From Myroides marinus (GTDB lineage Bacteria; Bacteroidota; Bacteroidia; Flavobacteriales; Flavobacteriaceae), in contig NZ_FNYS01000001.1 in the NCBI RefSeq assembly GCF_900109075.1, forward strand, positions 434,001 to 498,000: a DNA stretch of 64,000 nt. Direction: 5' to 3'. The notes under the pieces were generated by a model, which was not told the DNA's origin, made no database searches, and was given only the letters and a program-made list of their open reading frames with translations. The translations under genes were made by a program, and so were the position numbers. Positions within the stretch are counted from its first letter, which is position 1, and each line of letters starts with the position of its first letter. Positions 27,566 through 36,816 of the stretch are shown one piece after another.

Positions 27566-28417
27566 CTATTTAGTACTCCCAAAATAAAAAGAACTAAAAT
27601 ACTTACTTGGCTTAACCCACGCAACTGCTCTATCTGCACTAATGACCCAGTTAAATCGCTTTAGCATATCTGCTCCAAAGACACTAAGAGGTTGATTCTT
27701 TAATTCTCCTGCAAAATAGCCAACAGACACCTCTTTAAGAGGCATTCCTCCTACTTCTAACTGTCCTATTACAGCATTTTTAGTAATCACACTTTTACCT
27801 TGGGCATTTTTTAATTCCTTTTCACTTATAGTTACTAGTTGTTCACTGAGTTTATTTACTTCAGCGAAGTTGTCATCGTACAATATAGCTCCAGAATATC
27901 CAGATTGTAGATAAAACTTATGTGTATAACCTTTACCCCCTATCAGACTTGTCACATCTATAAACATTACACCGTTGCGATATAATATAGGTATAGCTAT
28001 ATACCCTTCCACAGTAGGCAGACCATCGTATACTACGAATTCAGATTGGTCATAATTTATTTCTAACACTTTATCTTTAAACAGAGACATCCCAATCTTA
28101 CCATCAGACTCATACCCGCTCATCTGATTATTCTCAAAGGCGATATCATTCCACACTTGTCCTCCTATCTGCACCTTATTAGATGGGCTATACTCCTCTT
28201 TATCAAATGAGATATTTTCTACTTTATGTACACGCATAGGAGAGATAGCAGCATCCTGCATCGCTATCTGAAACATCAAATCAAGCGAATCTTTATCATT
28301 CACCAGCGTTTTGACTATTATATTATTATAAGATGTCAGTCTAAAAGGAATATGCACCTGTGCATTCATTAGAAGACTTACACATATAGTCATTAAAAGT
28401 GTCAAGCTTTTTTGCAT
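27566..28417 (-). CDS. Secreted retropepsin-like protein lacking the catalytic Asp motif
   Basis: A 283-aa exported protein (signal peptide to about residue 19, ending LLMNAQ). The layout resembles Bacteroidota aspartyl-protease-like proteins: a strand pair with DLMFQIAMQDAAIS where active members have FxxDTGxS, then DGKIGMSLFKDKVLEINYD, then a second lobe with FYLQSGYSGAILYD (the more catalytic-like QSG position) and SVFGADMLKRFNWVISAD. The first Asp is absent; whether the second lobe could act alone is unclear. It is probably a non-catalytic or diverged relative. I am confident of the fold resemblance only. Confidence 0.6.
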   Translation of the reverse strand: MQKSLTLLMTICVSLLMNAQVHIPFRLTSYNNIIVKTLVNDKDSLDLMFQIAMQDAAISPMRVHKVENISFDKEEYSPSNKVQIGGQVWNDIAFENNQMSGYESDGKIGMSLFKDKVLEINYDQSEFVVYDGLPTVEGYIAIPILYRNGVMFIDVTSLIGGKGYTHKFYLQSGYSGAILYDDNFAEVNKLSEQLVTISEKELKNAQGKSVITKNAVIGQLEVGGMPLKEVSVGYFAGELKNQPLSVFGADMLKRFNWVISADRAVAWVKPSKYFSSFYFGSTK

Positions 28418-29193
28418 AACAATTTTATAGATTAGGTTAGTTCGTTATTGTAAATCTATAAAATAAATTCTCTCAAAAATTGAGATTTATTTGAAGTGAG
28501 TACCTCTCCTCAAAAAAACTATTCACTTTTTCTCTTTTAATAAGAAAACACACTCTACTTACACTCCGAGAACACGCTTATTTGACTACTTTTTTATTCA
28601 AATAGCTTAAAAAAGGTTTTTTTACACCTCTTTTTAATAAAAAGTGCGTCACTTTTTTATCTCATTATTGCGAATAACAAATATTAATATCCTAATAATC
28701 AATACTCTAATAAAAAACAACTCAGTAGAGCTAAAATCTAACGGCATAGCTCCAAGCCACTATTTATGGGTGCTCGTGACAATTCCTTCGAGGATTCTTT
28801 TACAATTCTCCCATTTTGCTCTAAACACAGAGCATTTTCTAAAAGAACTCTAAAATAACCCTAGACTGATCCTAGGAGTAAGTGTATCGCGTATTAGCTC
28901 AACAATTATACTTTTATCTCTTATAACCAGCTTTTAAAAAAAGGATATACAGTACCATACACATTTAAATAGTACATTATATACCTAATATCTCACCATG
29001 TCTTATATATCATTAGGTCAGCCTTCTGACATGACACAAATATTAATATCGTGTTAAATAATAGTCTACCATTAAAGAGTAAAATTCATCTAATTAGATA
29101 ATAATACCCACTCGCTACGAGTTAATTGCGAAAAAACCTATATATTTAGCTCTGAAAAGGTTAATAGTAAAATAGTTAATTATGACTATTAAA
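28418..29193. other. Long AT-rich stretch without a recognisable gene
   Basis: Nearly 780 nt with many stops on both strands. There is no tRNA-like or known RNA pattern that I can see. Small hairpins occur: AAAAAGTG/CACTTTTT at 28639-28657, TGCTCT/AGAGCA near 28820-28835, and GTCAG/CTGAC at 29017-29030. The first has T and A tracts and could be a terminator. A 69-codon open frame at 28644-28853 has unconvincing composition. Confidence 0.6.
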
Positions 29194-29226
29194 TTTGGTA
29201 GTAAAAAGAGTATTGCCATATATTTG
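29194..29226 (+). promoter_or_regulatory. Promoter of the PfkB-kinase gene
   Basis: TTTG (29194-29197), 21 nt, then TATATTTG (29219-29226); a full Bacteroidota consensus with the ATG 24 nt downstream. Confidence 0.8.
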
Positions 29227-29249
29227 TAGCTTATTTCTTTGCAAAAAAT

Positions 29250-30179
29250 ATGAATAAATTACTGATAGTGGGGACGGTGGCCTTTGATGCGATAGAAACT
29301 CCATTCGGAAAAACAGACAAGATCTTAGGTGGTGCAGCGACATACATCGGATTGTCTGCCTCACACTTTAATATTAAATCTGCTATAGTGTCTGTGGTTG
29401 GAGATGATTTTCCACAAGAACACTTGGACCTTTTAAATAGTAAAAACATAGATACTTCTGGTATTGAAGTTGTAAAAGATGGTAAGACTTTCTTTTGGAG
29501 CGGTAGATACCATAATGACTTAAACTCTAGAGATACATTAGATACACAGCTTAATGTATTGGCAGACTTTAACCCTATTGTTCCTAATGATTATAAAGAT
29601 GCAGATGTAGTGATGCTAGGTAACTTACACCCTAATATCCAAATAAGCGTTTTAGATCAATTAACTACTACACCAAAACTAGTAGTATTAGACACAATGA
29701 ATTTTTGGATGAATTGTGCTTTAGACGAATTAAAAGAAGTATTAAAAAGAATAGACGTTATCACCATTAACGATGAAGAAGCTCGCCAATTATCTGGTGA
29801 ATACTCACTAGTAAAAGCAGCTGAAGTAATCCATACAATGGGACCAAAATATGTAGTGATTAAGAAGGGCGAGCACGGTGCTTTATTATTCGCTGATAAG
29901 GATGTGTTCTTTGCTCCTGCGTTACCGTTAAAAGAAGTATTTGACCCGACTGGGGCAGGTGATACTTTTGCGGGTGGATTCACAGGTTATTTGACACAGA
30001 GTAGTAATGTTTCGTTCAGAAACATGAAGAATGCTATCATTTATGGTTCTAACCTTGCTTCGTTCTGCGTTGAAGAATTCGGAACTTGTAGGATGGAAAA
30101 TTTAAATGATACTGAAGTAGTGAATAGACTACAACAATTTAAAATGTTAACTCAATTCGATATCGAATTAAAACAATAA
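29250..30179 (+). CDS. PfkB family carbohydrate/nucleoside kinase
   Basis: A 309-aa ribokinase-fold kinase. PfkB signature 2 with the catalytic Asp is DPTGAGDTFAGGFTGYL; the N-terminal sugar-binding GGAATYIGLSASHF and the central TINDEEARQLSG blocks are present. Substrate (a sugar, adenosine or another nucleoside) cannot be told by eye. It is followed at 61 nt by a PurF-like amidotransferase, which hints at a purine or ribose-phosphate connection, by inference. A small terminator lies just after its stop. Confidence 0.88.
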   Translation: MNKLLIVGTVAFDAIETPFGKTDKILGGAATYIGLSASHFNIKSAIVSVVGDDFPQEHLDLLNSKNIDTSGIEVVKDGKTFFWSGRYHNDLNSRDTLDTQLNVLADFNPIVPNDYKDADVVMLGNLHPNIQISVLDQLTTTPKLVVLDTMNFWMNCALDELKEVLKRIDVITINDEEARQLSGEYSLVKAAEVIHTMGPKYVVIKKGEHGALLFADKDVFFAPALPLKEVFDPTGAGDTFAGGFTGYLTQSSNVSFRNMKNAIIYGSNLASFCVEEFGTCRMENLNDTEVVNRLQQFKMLTQFDIELKQ

Positions 30180-30190
30180 TGTAAAATTAT

Positions 30191-30214
30191 AAGCCTCGTC
30201 ATGGGGCTTTTTTT
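30191..30214 (+). terminator. Terminator between the PfkB kinase and the PurF-like gene
   Basis: A 7-bp stem AAGCCTC/GGGGCTT (one G-T pair) with a 5-nt loop and a T7 tail. An ATG at 30201 sits inside this stem, which argues against it as the start of the next gene. Confidence 0.75.
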
Positions 30215-30239
30215 ATTCAACACCAACACACAACTACAC

Positions 30240-32138
30240 ATGAGCGACGCTTTAAAACACGAATGCGGGATTGCGGTTCTTAGATTAAAAAAACCGTTAT
30301 CTTACTACAAAGAAAAGTATGGGAGTGCTTTCTATCCAATACAGAAGATGTATTTGCTATTGGAAAAACAGCACAATCGAGGACAAGATGGAGCTGGATT
30401 AGCAAGTATTAAACTGGATATGGATGCTGGTGAGAGATACATTAGCCGTGTACGCTCTAATAAAGCACAACCTATCCAAGATATATTCATGCAAATCAAT
30501 GAACGTATCAACGAGGAAATGGAAGCTCATCCTGAATACCACAACAATGTGGACCTTCAGAAAAAACACATCCCTTATTTAGGAGAGGTATTCTTAGGTC
30601 ACGTGAGATATGGTACATTCGGTAAAAATAATATTGAAAGCGTTCACCCTTTCTTGCGTCAAAACAACTGGATGCACAGAAACCTTATCGTAGCAGGTAA
30701 CTTTAACCTGACTAACGTACGTGATTTATTTCAAGATCTAGTAGAGCTAGGACAACATCCTAAAGAAATGTCTGATACCATCACTGTAATGGAGAAAATA
30801 GGACACTTCTTAGATGATGAAGTAAATGACTTATACTACAAAATTAAACAAGAGGGGTATACTAAGAAAAGTGCTTCTCCACTTATCGGTGAGCGTCTAG
30901 ATGTAGCTCGTATCTTACGTCGTGCTTCTAAAAACTGGGATGGTGGATTTGCTATGGCTGGTATGATAGGACACGGTGATACATTCGTATTACGCGACCC
31001 TGCTGGTATCCGTCCTGCATTCTACTTTGAGAATGACGAGATTGTGGTAGTGGCTAGTGAGAGACCTGTAATACAGACTGCATTTAATGTTCCTTTTGAA
31101 GAAATAAAAGAACTTACTCCTGGACAGGCTATTATCATCCGCAAGGATGCTTCTGTGAAGTTCGAACAAATCTTAGAACCACTTCCACTTAAGGCGTGTT
31201 CTTTTGAGAGAGTTTACTTCTCTAGAGGTAATGATGCAGAGATCTACCAAGAGCGTAAGGATTTAGGTAAACTAATCTTCCCTGAGGTATTAAAGGCTAT
31301 TAATGACGATACTGATAACTCTGTGTTCTCATATATCCCAAATACATCTGAGACTTCATTCTTCGGTATGGTAGAAGGGGCTCAAGATTTCCTTAACCAA
31401 CGTAAGATAGCTGATATTCTTAAAAATAAAGAGAACTTATCTGAGGCAAAATTACAAGAGATCTTATCTGTAAAATTAAGAACAGAGAAGATAGCGGTAA
31501 AGGATGCTAAACTAAGAACATTCATCACTGATGACAGTAGTCGTGATGATATGGTAGCTCACGTATATGATGTGACTTATGGTGTGATAAAACCTACAGA
31601 TAATTTAGTAATTATCGACGATAGTATCGTACGTGGTACTACACTTAAGAAGAGTATCATCAGAATGCTAGATAGACTTAACCCTAAGAGCATCGTAGTA
31701 GTATCTGCTGCTCCACAGGTGAGATATCCTGACTGCTATGGTATCGATATGGCTAAACTAGAAGGTCTTATCGCATTCCAAGCTGCTATAGAGTTATTAA
31801 AAGATAGAAACTTATACCACATCGTAGAAGAGGTATATAAAAAATCTAAAGCTCAAGAAGGATTACACGATAGCGAAGTAGTAAACTATGTGAAAGAAAT
31901 CTATGCTCCGTTTACAGATGAGGAGATCTCTAATAAGATATCTGTAATGGTAAAAGATGTAAACATTAAGTCTGATGTGAAGATCGTGTTCCAATCTGTA
32001 GAGAACTTGCATACTGCATGTCCTCACAACTTAGGAGACTGGTACTTCACAGGTGACTATCCTACTATCGGAGGTAATAGAGTGGTAAATAGAGCATTTA
32101 TCAACTTCTATGAAGGTAGAGATGAGAAACCGTATTAG
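30240..32138 (+). CDS. Long PurF-like amidophosphoribosyltransferase paralogue
   Basis: A 632-aa N-terminal-nucleophile amidotransferase fused to a phosphoribosyltransferase. ATG 30240-30242 gives MSDALKHEC, so Cys9 would be exposed by removal of an 8-residue propeptide. The glutaminase half has EKQHNRGQDGAGLA and GHVRYGTFG. The PRT half has the PRPP loop VIIDDSIVRGTT near residue 461. It is over 100 residues longer than canonical PurF, with insertions in both halves, and the usual HNGNL of the glutaminase site reads VAGNFNL. Its role may therefore differ from the first step of purine synthesis. It sits downstream of the PfkB kinase. Confidence 0.85.
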   Translation: MSDALKHECGIAVLRLKKPLSYYKEKYGSAFYPIQKMYLLLEKQHNRGQDGAGLASIKLDMDAGERYISRVRSNKAQPIQDIFMQINERINEEMEAHPEYHNNVDLQKKHIPYLGEVFLGHVRYGTFGKNNIESVHPFLRQNNWMHRNLIVAGNFNLTNVRDLFQDLVELGQHPKEMSDTITVMEKIGHFLDDEVNDLYYKIKQEGYTKKSASPLIGERLDVARILRRASKNWDGGFAMAGMIGHGDTFVLRDPAGIRPAFYFENDEIVVVASERPVIQTAFNVPFEEIKELTPGQAIIIRKDASVKFEQILEPLPLKACSFERVYFSRGNDAEIYQERKDLGKLIFPEVLKAINDDTDNSVFSYIPNTSETSFFGMVEGAQDFLNQRKIADILKNKENLSEAKLQEILSVKLRTEKIAVKDAKLRTFITDDSSRDDMVAHVYDVTYGVIKPTDNLVIIDDSIVRGTTLKKSIIRMLDRLNPKSIVVVSAAPQVRYPDCYGIDMAKLEGLIAFQAAIELLKDRNLYHIVEEVYKKSKAQEGLHDSEVVNYVKEIYAPFTDEEISNKISVMVKDVNIKSDVKIVFQSVENLHTACPHNLGDWYFTGDYPTIGGNRVVNRAFINFYEGRDEKPY

Positions 32139-32161
32139 AATTTAATATGATTCAATAATAT

Positions 32162-32196
32162 AAAAGGGCTGTTTCAGATTGTGAAACAGCCCTTTT
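32162..32196. terminator. Bidirectional terminator
   Basis: A perfect 15-bp stem (32162-32176 with 32182-32196), 5-nt loop, flanked by A and T runs, between two convergent genes. Confidence 0.92.
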
Positions 32197-32213
32197 TAAT
32201 TCTATATATTTTA

Positions 32214-33614
32214 CTAGCTAAGCCAGAAGTAATAAGCGATAACTGATATTAAGATTGCACAAATAATATTTAGTACAAAACCTGCTTTCATCATATCTCT
32301 CTGACGAATATCTCCTGTACCAAATACAATAGCATTAGGTGGCGTAGCTACAGGTAGCATAAATGCACATGATGCTCCTAGTCCGATAATCATAGATAGT
32401 CCTAATGGTGGTAATCCTAACTCTTCTGATATAGAGATAAAGATAGGTACTAACAAGGCTGCACTGGCAGTATTAGAGGTAAACTCTGTCAAGAATACGA
32501 TAAAGAACGATACTACTAAGCCGATAATAAAATAGTGACTTCCTTTAATAAAAGATACTAATAAGTCTGCCATTACTTTACTCGCTCCTGAATCTTTAAG
32601 GACCATACTCAATGTTAGTCCTCCACCAAATAATAATAGTACTCCCCAGTCTACGTTGTGTTGTAATTCTTTCCAACGTGACACCTGGCTCACACAAATC
32701 AAAATAAAGGCTGCTAAGGAGATAAATGTATCGAAGTTAGTAAACTTACCTTCGAAGCCTACTAAGTTAGCTACAAGCGGGTTTAATTGATCACTGAATA
32801 TCCAACATAAAGCAGTTCCTATGAATATTTCCAAAGTCAACCAACGATCAAATGTCATCGGTATATGCTCTGTATTATGTTTAAACTCGAAGTCTAGTTT
32901 AGGCTTAAACACAAAATAAATAACTCCTATCATAATCGGCAATAACAATAATACGATTGGTATTCCCATCTTCATCCATTCGGCAAAAGAGATATTTAAC
33001 TGAGAGGCTACAATAGCATTAGGTGGACTACCTACTACTGTTCCCATTCCTCCTATACTAGCACTATAGGCTATACCCAATAGTACAAATACATAAGTAC
33101 TGCGGTACTTCTCTCTGTCTAACTGACCTAATACTCCTACCACTAATGGCAACATCATAGCTACTGTGGCTGTATTACTAATCCACATCGATAGTAAGGC
33201 TGTCACTGCAAATAAGTAAAAGACTGCATAAGAGAGTCTACCCTTAGCGAGATACATAATCTTATTTGCGATAATGGTATCTAACTTCTGTACATGCAGT
33301 GCACCTGCTAATACAAATCCCCCTAAGAATAAAAAGATCGTCGGATCTGCAAAGGAGGCTAACGCGGGTTTAGTATCCGTTAATCCTAGTCCTATGGCGA
33401 GCACAGGCACAAATACGGCTGTGGTGGTAACGTGTATAGCTTCTGTCAGCCATAATACCGCTACGAATACTAATAAGGCTAATCCTTTATTAACTTTAGG
33501 CTCGTAGGGTAAATAATTGATAAGAAGAAATAACACAATGACATTAAAAAGAATAATAAGGTAATTTCTCATTGATTTTAATGGCCTGTTTTCATGCTCA
33601 TAGTCTAAACGCAT
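32214..33614 (-). CDS. DASS/SLC13 family anion:sodium symporter
   Basis: A 466-aa inner-membrane transporter with about 11 helices. The two SNT motifs of the VcINDY fold are present: MWISNTATVAMMLPL near residue 145 and FTSNTASAALLVPIF near 380, each at a hairpin tip where Na+ and carboxylate bind. The C-terminal PVATPPNAIVFGTG and the internal VVGSPPNAIVA repeats are also typical. Likely substrates are C4-dicarboxylates, citrate or another anion; sequence alone does not decide. It is monocistronic, with a shared terminator on its 3' side. Confidence 0.9.
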   Translation of the reverse strand: MRLDYEHENRPLKSMRNYLIILFNVIVLFLLINYLPYEPKVNKGLALLVFVAVLWLTEAIHVTTTAVFVPVLAIGLGLTDTKPALASFADPTIFLFLGGFVLAGALHVQKLDTIIANKIMYLAKGRLSYAVFYLFAVTALLSMWISNTATVAMMLPLVVGVLGQLDREKYRSTYVFVLLGIAYSASIGGMGTVVGSPPNAIVASQLNISFAEWMKMGIPIVLLLLPIMIGVIYFVFKPKLDFEFKHNTEHIPMTFDRWLTLEIFIGTALCWIFSDQLNPLVANLVGFEGKFTNFDTFISLAAFILICVSQVSRWKELQHNVDWGVLLLFGGGLTLSMVLKDSGASKVMADLLVSFIKGSHYFIIGLVVSFFIVFLTEFTSNTASAALLVPIFISISEELGLPPLGLSMIIGLGASCAFMLPVATPPNAIVFGTGDIRQRDMMKAGFVLNIICAILISVIAYYFWLS

Positions 33615-33738
33615 ATTGTGTATTGTTTAATAATTTTAACTAAAGTTAACAAAAAAATAATTTTAGCATAGCAATTATGTAAAAAAACACTAATTCATCT
33701 ATTTTATAACCAAGAGAACTCGATTATATACAAACAAA

Positions 33739-33762
33739 AAAGCCAGTCAAATGACTGGCTTT
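33739..33762 (-). terminator. Terminator downstream of the HD-hydrolase gene
   Basis: AAAGCCAGTCA/TGACTGGCTTT stem with a small loop and an A run on the plus strand; it lies about 20 nt past the stop of the minus-strand gene at 33781. Confidence 0.87.
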
Positions 33763-33780
33763 CTCTATGTTTTAAGTTAA

Positions 33781-34431
33781 CTATGCATTGCCTTCCCACT
33801 CGTCGTAGAACTGGCTAAGAAACGACTCCATAAAGCGGTGTCTTCCTTCTGCTAATTGTCTTCCTGTGTCTGTATTCATCAAATCTTTTAATCGAAGAAG
33901 CTTCTCGTAAAAATGATTAATAGTCGTACCTACATTATTCTTATACTCTTCCTTAGACATCCCTATCTTTGGTTCTATCTTAGGATCATAGATTAGATTA
34001 TTCTTATACCCCCCGTAGTTAAATGTACGTGCTATACCTATAGCTCCAATAGCATCTAAACGATCGGCATCCTGTACAATATCTAATTCTTTAGAGCGAA
34101 AGACTTGATTAAAATTACCTCCTTTAAAAGAGATGTTCTCAATACCTTTTACTACATGCTCAATAGTTGCTGAATCAAAGGAAAGTTCTTCAAGTAATCT
34201 CTTCGCTTTATTAGGTCCTACTGTCTCGTCCCCACCGTGAAATTTACTATCTGCGATATCGTGTAAAAGAGCAATTAATTTGACTACTACTAAGTCAACT
34301 TCACCTTCTCCTTCTACTATATGTAAGGCATTCTTATAAACTCGTTCGATGTGGAACCAGTCGTGACCGCTTTCAGCTTGCTGTAACTCATTTTTTACAT
34401 AAAGGATGACTTGATCTATACGCTTGTCCAT
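33781..34431 (-). CDS. HD-domain phosphohydrolase (YedJ-like)
   Basis: A 216-aa cytoplasmic metal-dependent HD-superfamily protein. Metal ligands: His27 in HDWFHIERV, His57-Asp58 in LLHDIADSKFHGG, and the Asp of QDADRLDAIGAIG. The GARTFNYGG-like stretch (IARTFNYGG) and the C-terminal FYEKLLRLKDLMNT follow the YedJ/YpgQ pattern; YpgQ-type enzymes act on (deoxy)nucleoside triphosphates. The exact substrate is unknown. It is 23 nt downstream of the acyl-ACP desaturase and probably co-transcribed. Confidence 0.87.
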   Translation of the reverse strand: MDKRIDQVILYVKNELQQAESGHDWFHIERVYKNALHIVEGEGEVDLVVVKLIALLHDIADSKFHGGDETVGPNKAKRLLEELSFDSATIEHVVKGIENISFKGGNFNQVFRSKELDIVQDADRLDAIGAIGIARTFNYGGYKNNLIYDPKIEPKIGMSKEEYKNNVGTTINHFYEKLLRLKDLMNTDTGRQLAEGRHRFMESFLSQFYDEWEGNA

Positions 34432-34454
34432 AACTATTGTGTTGTATTAGGTAT

Positions 34455-35453
34455 TTATTTAATCAATGCTGGTTTAACCCATTTAAATACGTGCTCTTCT
34501 TGTCCGATAACCATACGATCTGCTACTCTAGCCATACGTGTAGGAAGCTTCATTAAATAATCTCTCGCTTTCTCAGCTTCATCAGTAAGATTAGTTAACT
34601 GTGCTACTTCCCAACGGTCAATAAGCTTCTGCATAATATCGATATAATCGTGAGCTGTGTATACTCCTATTCGTTGTGCAGAGTCAGAGAATAACTCAAA
34701 AGCATCTCCCATCTTTCCTCCTGATTCGCGAATAAGGTTAGCTGGCATTGTAATCTTTCTCTTCATCATATCTACAAAAGCAAGCATCATTTCACTTGGA
34801 TCTACTTTAAAGATACGATCTACGAACTCACTATATGCATGGTGGTGTCTCATCTCATCACCTGCAATTAATCTACAGATTTTAGATAACTTATGGTCTC
34901 CATATTGCTTAGCTAACTTAGCTACACGATTATGAGAAATATAAGTAGCTAACTCTTGGAAACTTGTAAATACAAAGTTCTTATAAGGGTCTCTATCTGT
35001 ACCTGGGTCAAAACCATCGTTAATCAGGTGATGTGTAGTAATCTCAATCTCTTTCATATCTACTCTACCTGATAGGTATAAGTATTTATTTAAAAGATCT
35101 CCATGACGATTCTCTTCACCTGTCCAGTGACGTAGCCATTTAGCCCATCCATTACCTCCTGGTTGATCTTTTTGATTAACTCCTTCTACGTCCATTAACC
35201 ATGACTCGTATGTAGGTAAAGCTTCTTCTGTGATTGTATCTCCTACTAAAACTACCCAAAAATCATAAGGTAATTCCTTAGCGTATTCTCTTAATTCTTT
35301 TACCTCCTCGATAAAGTTCTCACTTTCTGAGTCAGGCAATAAGTCTGATGGCTGCCAGATTTTTTCTACTGGTATCAAATAGCTTTCTACAAAGCTATCG
35401 ATATTCTTCTCTAAGAACTGCATTACTTCTAGGCGAACATTCTTTATAGACAT
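34455..35453 (-). CDS. Acyl-[acyl-carrier-protein] desaturase (soluble diiron type)
   Basis: A 332-aa soluble di-iron desaturase that introduces a double bond into acyl-ACP. The iron ligands can be read: Glu76/77, E114 and H117 in EENRHGD, E167, and E200 and H203 in GDEMRHHHAY. The overall plan follows plant stearoyl-ACP desaturase (FA_desaturase_2), including the DFWVVLVGDTITEEALPTYE region. It needs a ferredoxin partner, which is not in the neighbourhood. It lies between PlsC and the HD hydrolase on the minus strand, so a membrane-lipid context is plausible. Confidence 0.9.
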   Translation of the reverse strand: MSIKNVRLEVMQFLEKNIDSFVESYLIPVEKIWQPSDLLPDSESENFIEEVKELREYAKELPYDFWVVLVGDTITEEALPTYESWLMDVEGVNQKDQPGGNGWAKWLRHWTGEENRHGDLLNKYLYLSGRVDMKEIEITTHHLINDGFDPGTDRDPYKNFVFTSFQELATYISHNRVAKLAKQYGDHKLSKICRLIAGDEMRHHHAYSEFVDRIFKVDPSEMMLAFVDMMKRKITMPANLIRESGGKMGDAFELFSDSAQRIGVYTAHDYIDIMQKLIDRWEVAQLTNLTDEAEKARDYLMKLPTRMARVADRMVIGQEEHVFKWVKPALIK

Positions 35454-35533
35454 AATGTTATGTTTATGCCCTTACACTACTACTTGGCTTAGTCTGTTGG
35501 TAGTAAAGGCTAGTTTATATTTAGAAATTTATT

Positions 35534-36265
35534 CTATTCTATTTTTGATTTTATCTGCTCTTCGCACATTTGCATGATTTCCTCAAAAGGATAATCTTTA
35601 ACTGCAAATGGTTTATGCGCATATAAGCTGATTTTAGCTCCTAATCCATAAGGAAAATTCCCGAAACGGAATATCTTCCATGAATTGTTAATCGTCAAAG
35701 GTACAACTAATGCGTCAGGTGCAAACTTACAAAGCATCTTAACTCCATTCTCAGAGAATCTTTTTGGTTGACCATCTCTACTTCTAGTTCCTTCTGGGAA
35801 GATAACAGCAGAGCGATTGTACTTAGAGATATATTGACCTAGTCCTTTGATAGCTGTTAAGGCTTGCTTAGCATCTTTTCGGTCAATTAATACTGATCCT
35901 CCGTGATTAAGGTTATATGATACACTAGGAAAACCTTTTCCTAGTTCTTTTTTACTAACAAATTTTGGGTGATTCTTTCTAAAAAACCAGATAATCATCG
36001 GTATATCAAACATACTCTGATGATTAGAAACAAAGATAATAGGTCGATCTGTTGGAAGTTGTTCTTCTTGACGAAATCTATAAGTAGTTCCCAAGATACC
36101 TGTACAAGCCATTAGCCACCATACAAGTCCGTTTACAGTAACGTTATGGGCTTTATATCCAAATAGGTTAAATGCAATCCACTGCAATGCGTGAAAGACA
36201 CATAGTACTATCAGCATAATAATCACAAATAGCAGGGATATAGGGTAAGATATTATTTTTTGCAT
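35534..36265 (-). CDS. plsC: 1-acyl-sn-glycerol-3-phosphate acyltransferase
   Basis: A 243-aa membrane-bound acyltransferase that makes phosphatidic acid from lysophosphatidic acid. An N-terminal hydrophobic helix (about 5-33) anchors it. Motif I is NHQSMFD (81-87), with the catalytic His-Asp pair; motif III is FPEGTRSR (156-163). VPLTINNS provides the fourth block. Genes for the acyl-ACP desaturase and HD hydrolase follow on the same strand. A TATATTTG box lies upstream (36284-36291, minus). Confidence 0.93.
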   Translation of the reverse strand: MQKIISYPISLLFVIIMLIVLCVFHALQWIAFNLFGYKAHNVTVNGLVWWLMACTGILGTTYRFRQEEQLPTDRPIIFVSNHQSMFDIPMIIWFFRKNHPKFVSKKELGKGFPSVSYNLNHGGSVLIDRKDAKQALTAIKGLGQYISKYNRSAVIFPEGTRSRDGQPKRFSENGVKMLCKFAPDALVVPLTINNSWKIFRFGNFPYGLGAKISLYAHKPFAVKDYPFEEIMQMCEEQIKSKIE

Positions 36266-36303
36266 TAATCAAATAGTTTAACGCAAATATACACTTAAAA
36301 AAA

Positions 36304-36323
36304 AAACCACCTTACTGGTGGTC
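36304..36323 (-). terminator. Terminator downstream of the bacilliredoxin gene
   Basis: A short stem ACCACC/GGTGGT with a TTACT loop and an A9 run on the plus strand (U tract on the minus). Confidence 0.75.
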
Positions 36324-36329
36324 TTCTTT

Positions 36330-36740
36330 TTAGCAATATTCTTTATAAGCATCCATTAGGTTTTCTGCGATTACATCTGCAGTATTTCCTTCAATGTGAT
36401 GTCTCTCTAACATATGAACTAATTCGCCATCTTTGAATAAAGCCATCGATGGAGATGATGGAGGGAATGGGAACATGTGTTGACGTGCTACGTCTACAGC
36501 TTCCTTATCTACTCCTGCAAATACAGTGATGATGTTAGCTGGTTTTTTATCTCCGCTTAAACTCATAACTGCAGCTGGACGTGCATTTCTAGCAGCACAC
36601 CCACATACTGAATTAACTACTACTAATGTAGTACCACCTTTTTGTAAAGCTGATTCTACTTCAGCACCTGTATGTAATGATTCAAATCCTGCATCAACTA
36701 ACTCTTGACGCATAGGTTTTACTATTTCTTCTGGATACAT
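36330..36740 (-). CDS. Bacilliredoxin, BrxA/BrxB (YphP/YqiW) family
   Basis: A 136-aa thioredoxin-fold protein with the CGC active site (C46-G47-C48 in VVNSVCGCAARNARPA). In Firmicutes, bacilliredoxins remove bacillithiol from proteins; many Bacteroidota lack or carry bacillithiol genes elsewhere, so the thiol partner here is inferred. The C-terminal FPPSSPSMALFKDGELVHMLERH is well conserved. It is monocistronic. A TAACTTTG box lies upstream (36767-36774, minus). Confidence 0.92.
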   Translation of the reverse strand: MYPEEIVKPMRQELVDAGFESLHTGAEVESALQKGGTTLVVVNSVCGCAARNARPAAVMSLSGDKKPANIITVFAGVDKEAVDVARQHMFPFPPSSPSMALFKDGELVHMLERHHIEGNTADVIAENLMDAYKEYC

Positions 36741-36816
36741 ATATTATCTAAATTATGTTATATAGCAAAGTTACATTTTTTATTAAAGATAAAAACATCT
36801 GTTTTATAAAGAAATG

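Noticed and set aside
28644-28853. 69-codon plus-strand open frame in the gene-free stretch
   Set aside because: Starts inside a hairpin, has unremarkable composition and no promoter; looks like chance in AT-rich DNA.
28418-29193. tRNA, rRNA or other standard RNA gene
   Set aside because: No cloverleaf, TPsiC-like GTTCGA pattern or other known RNA consensus seen here or in any other gap of the window.
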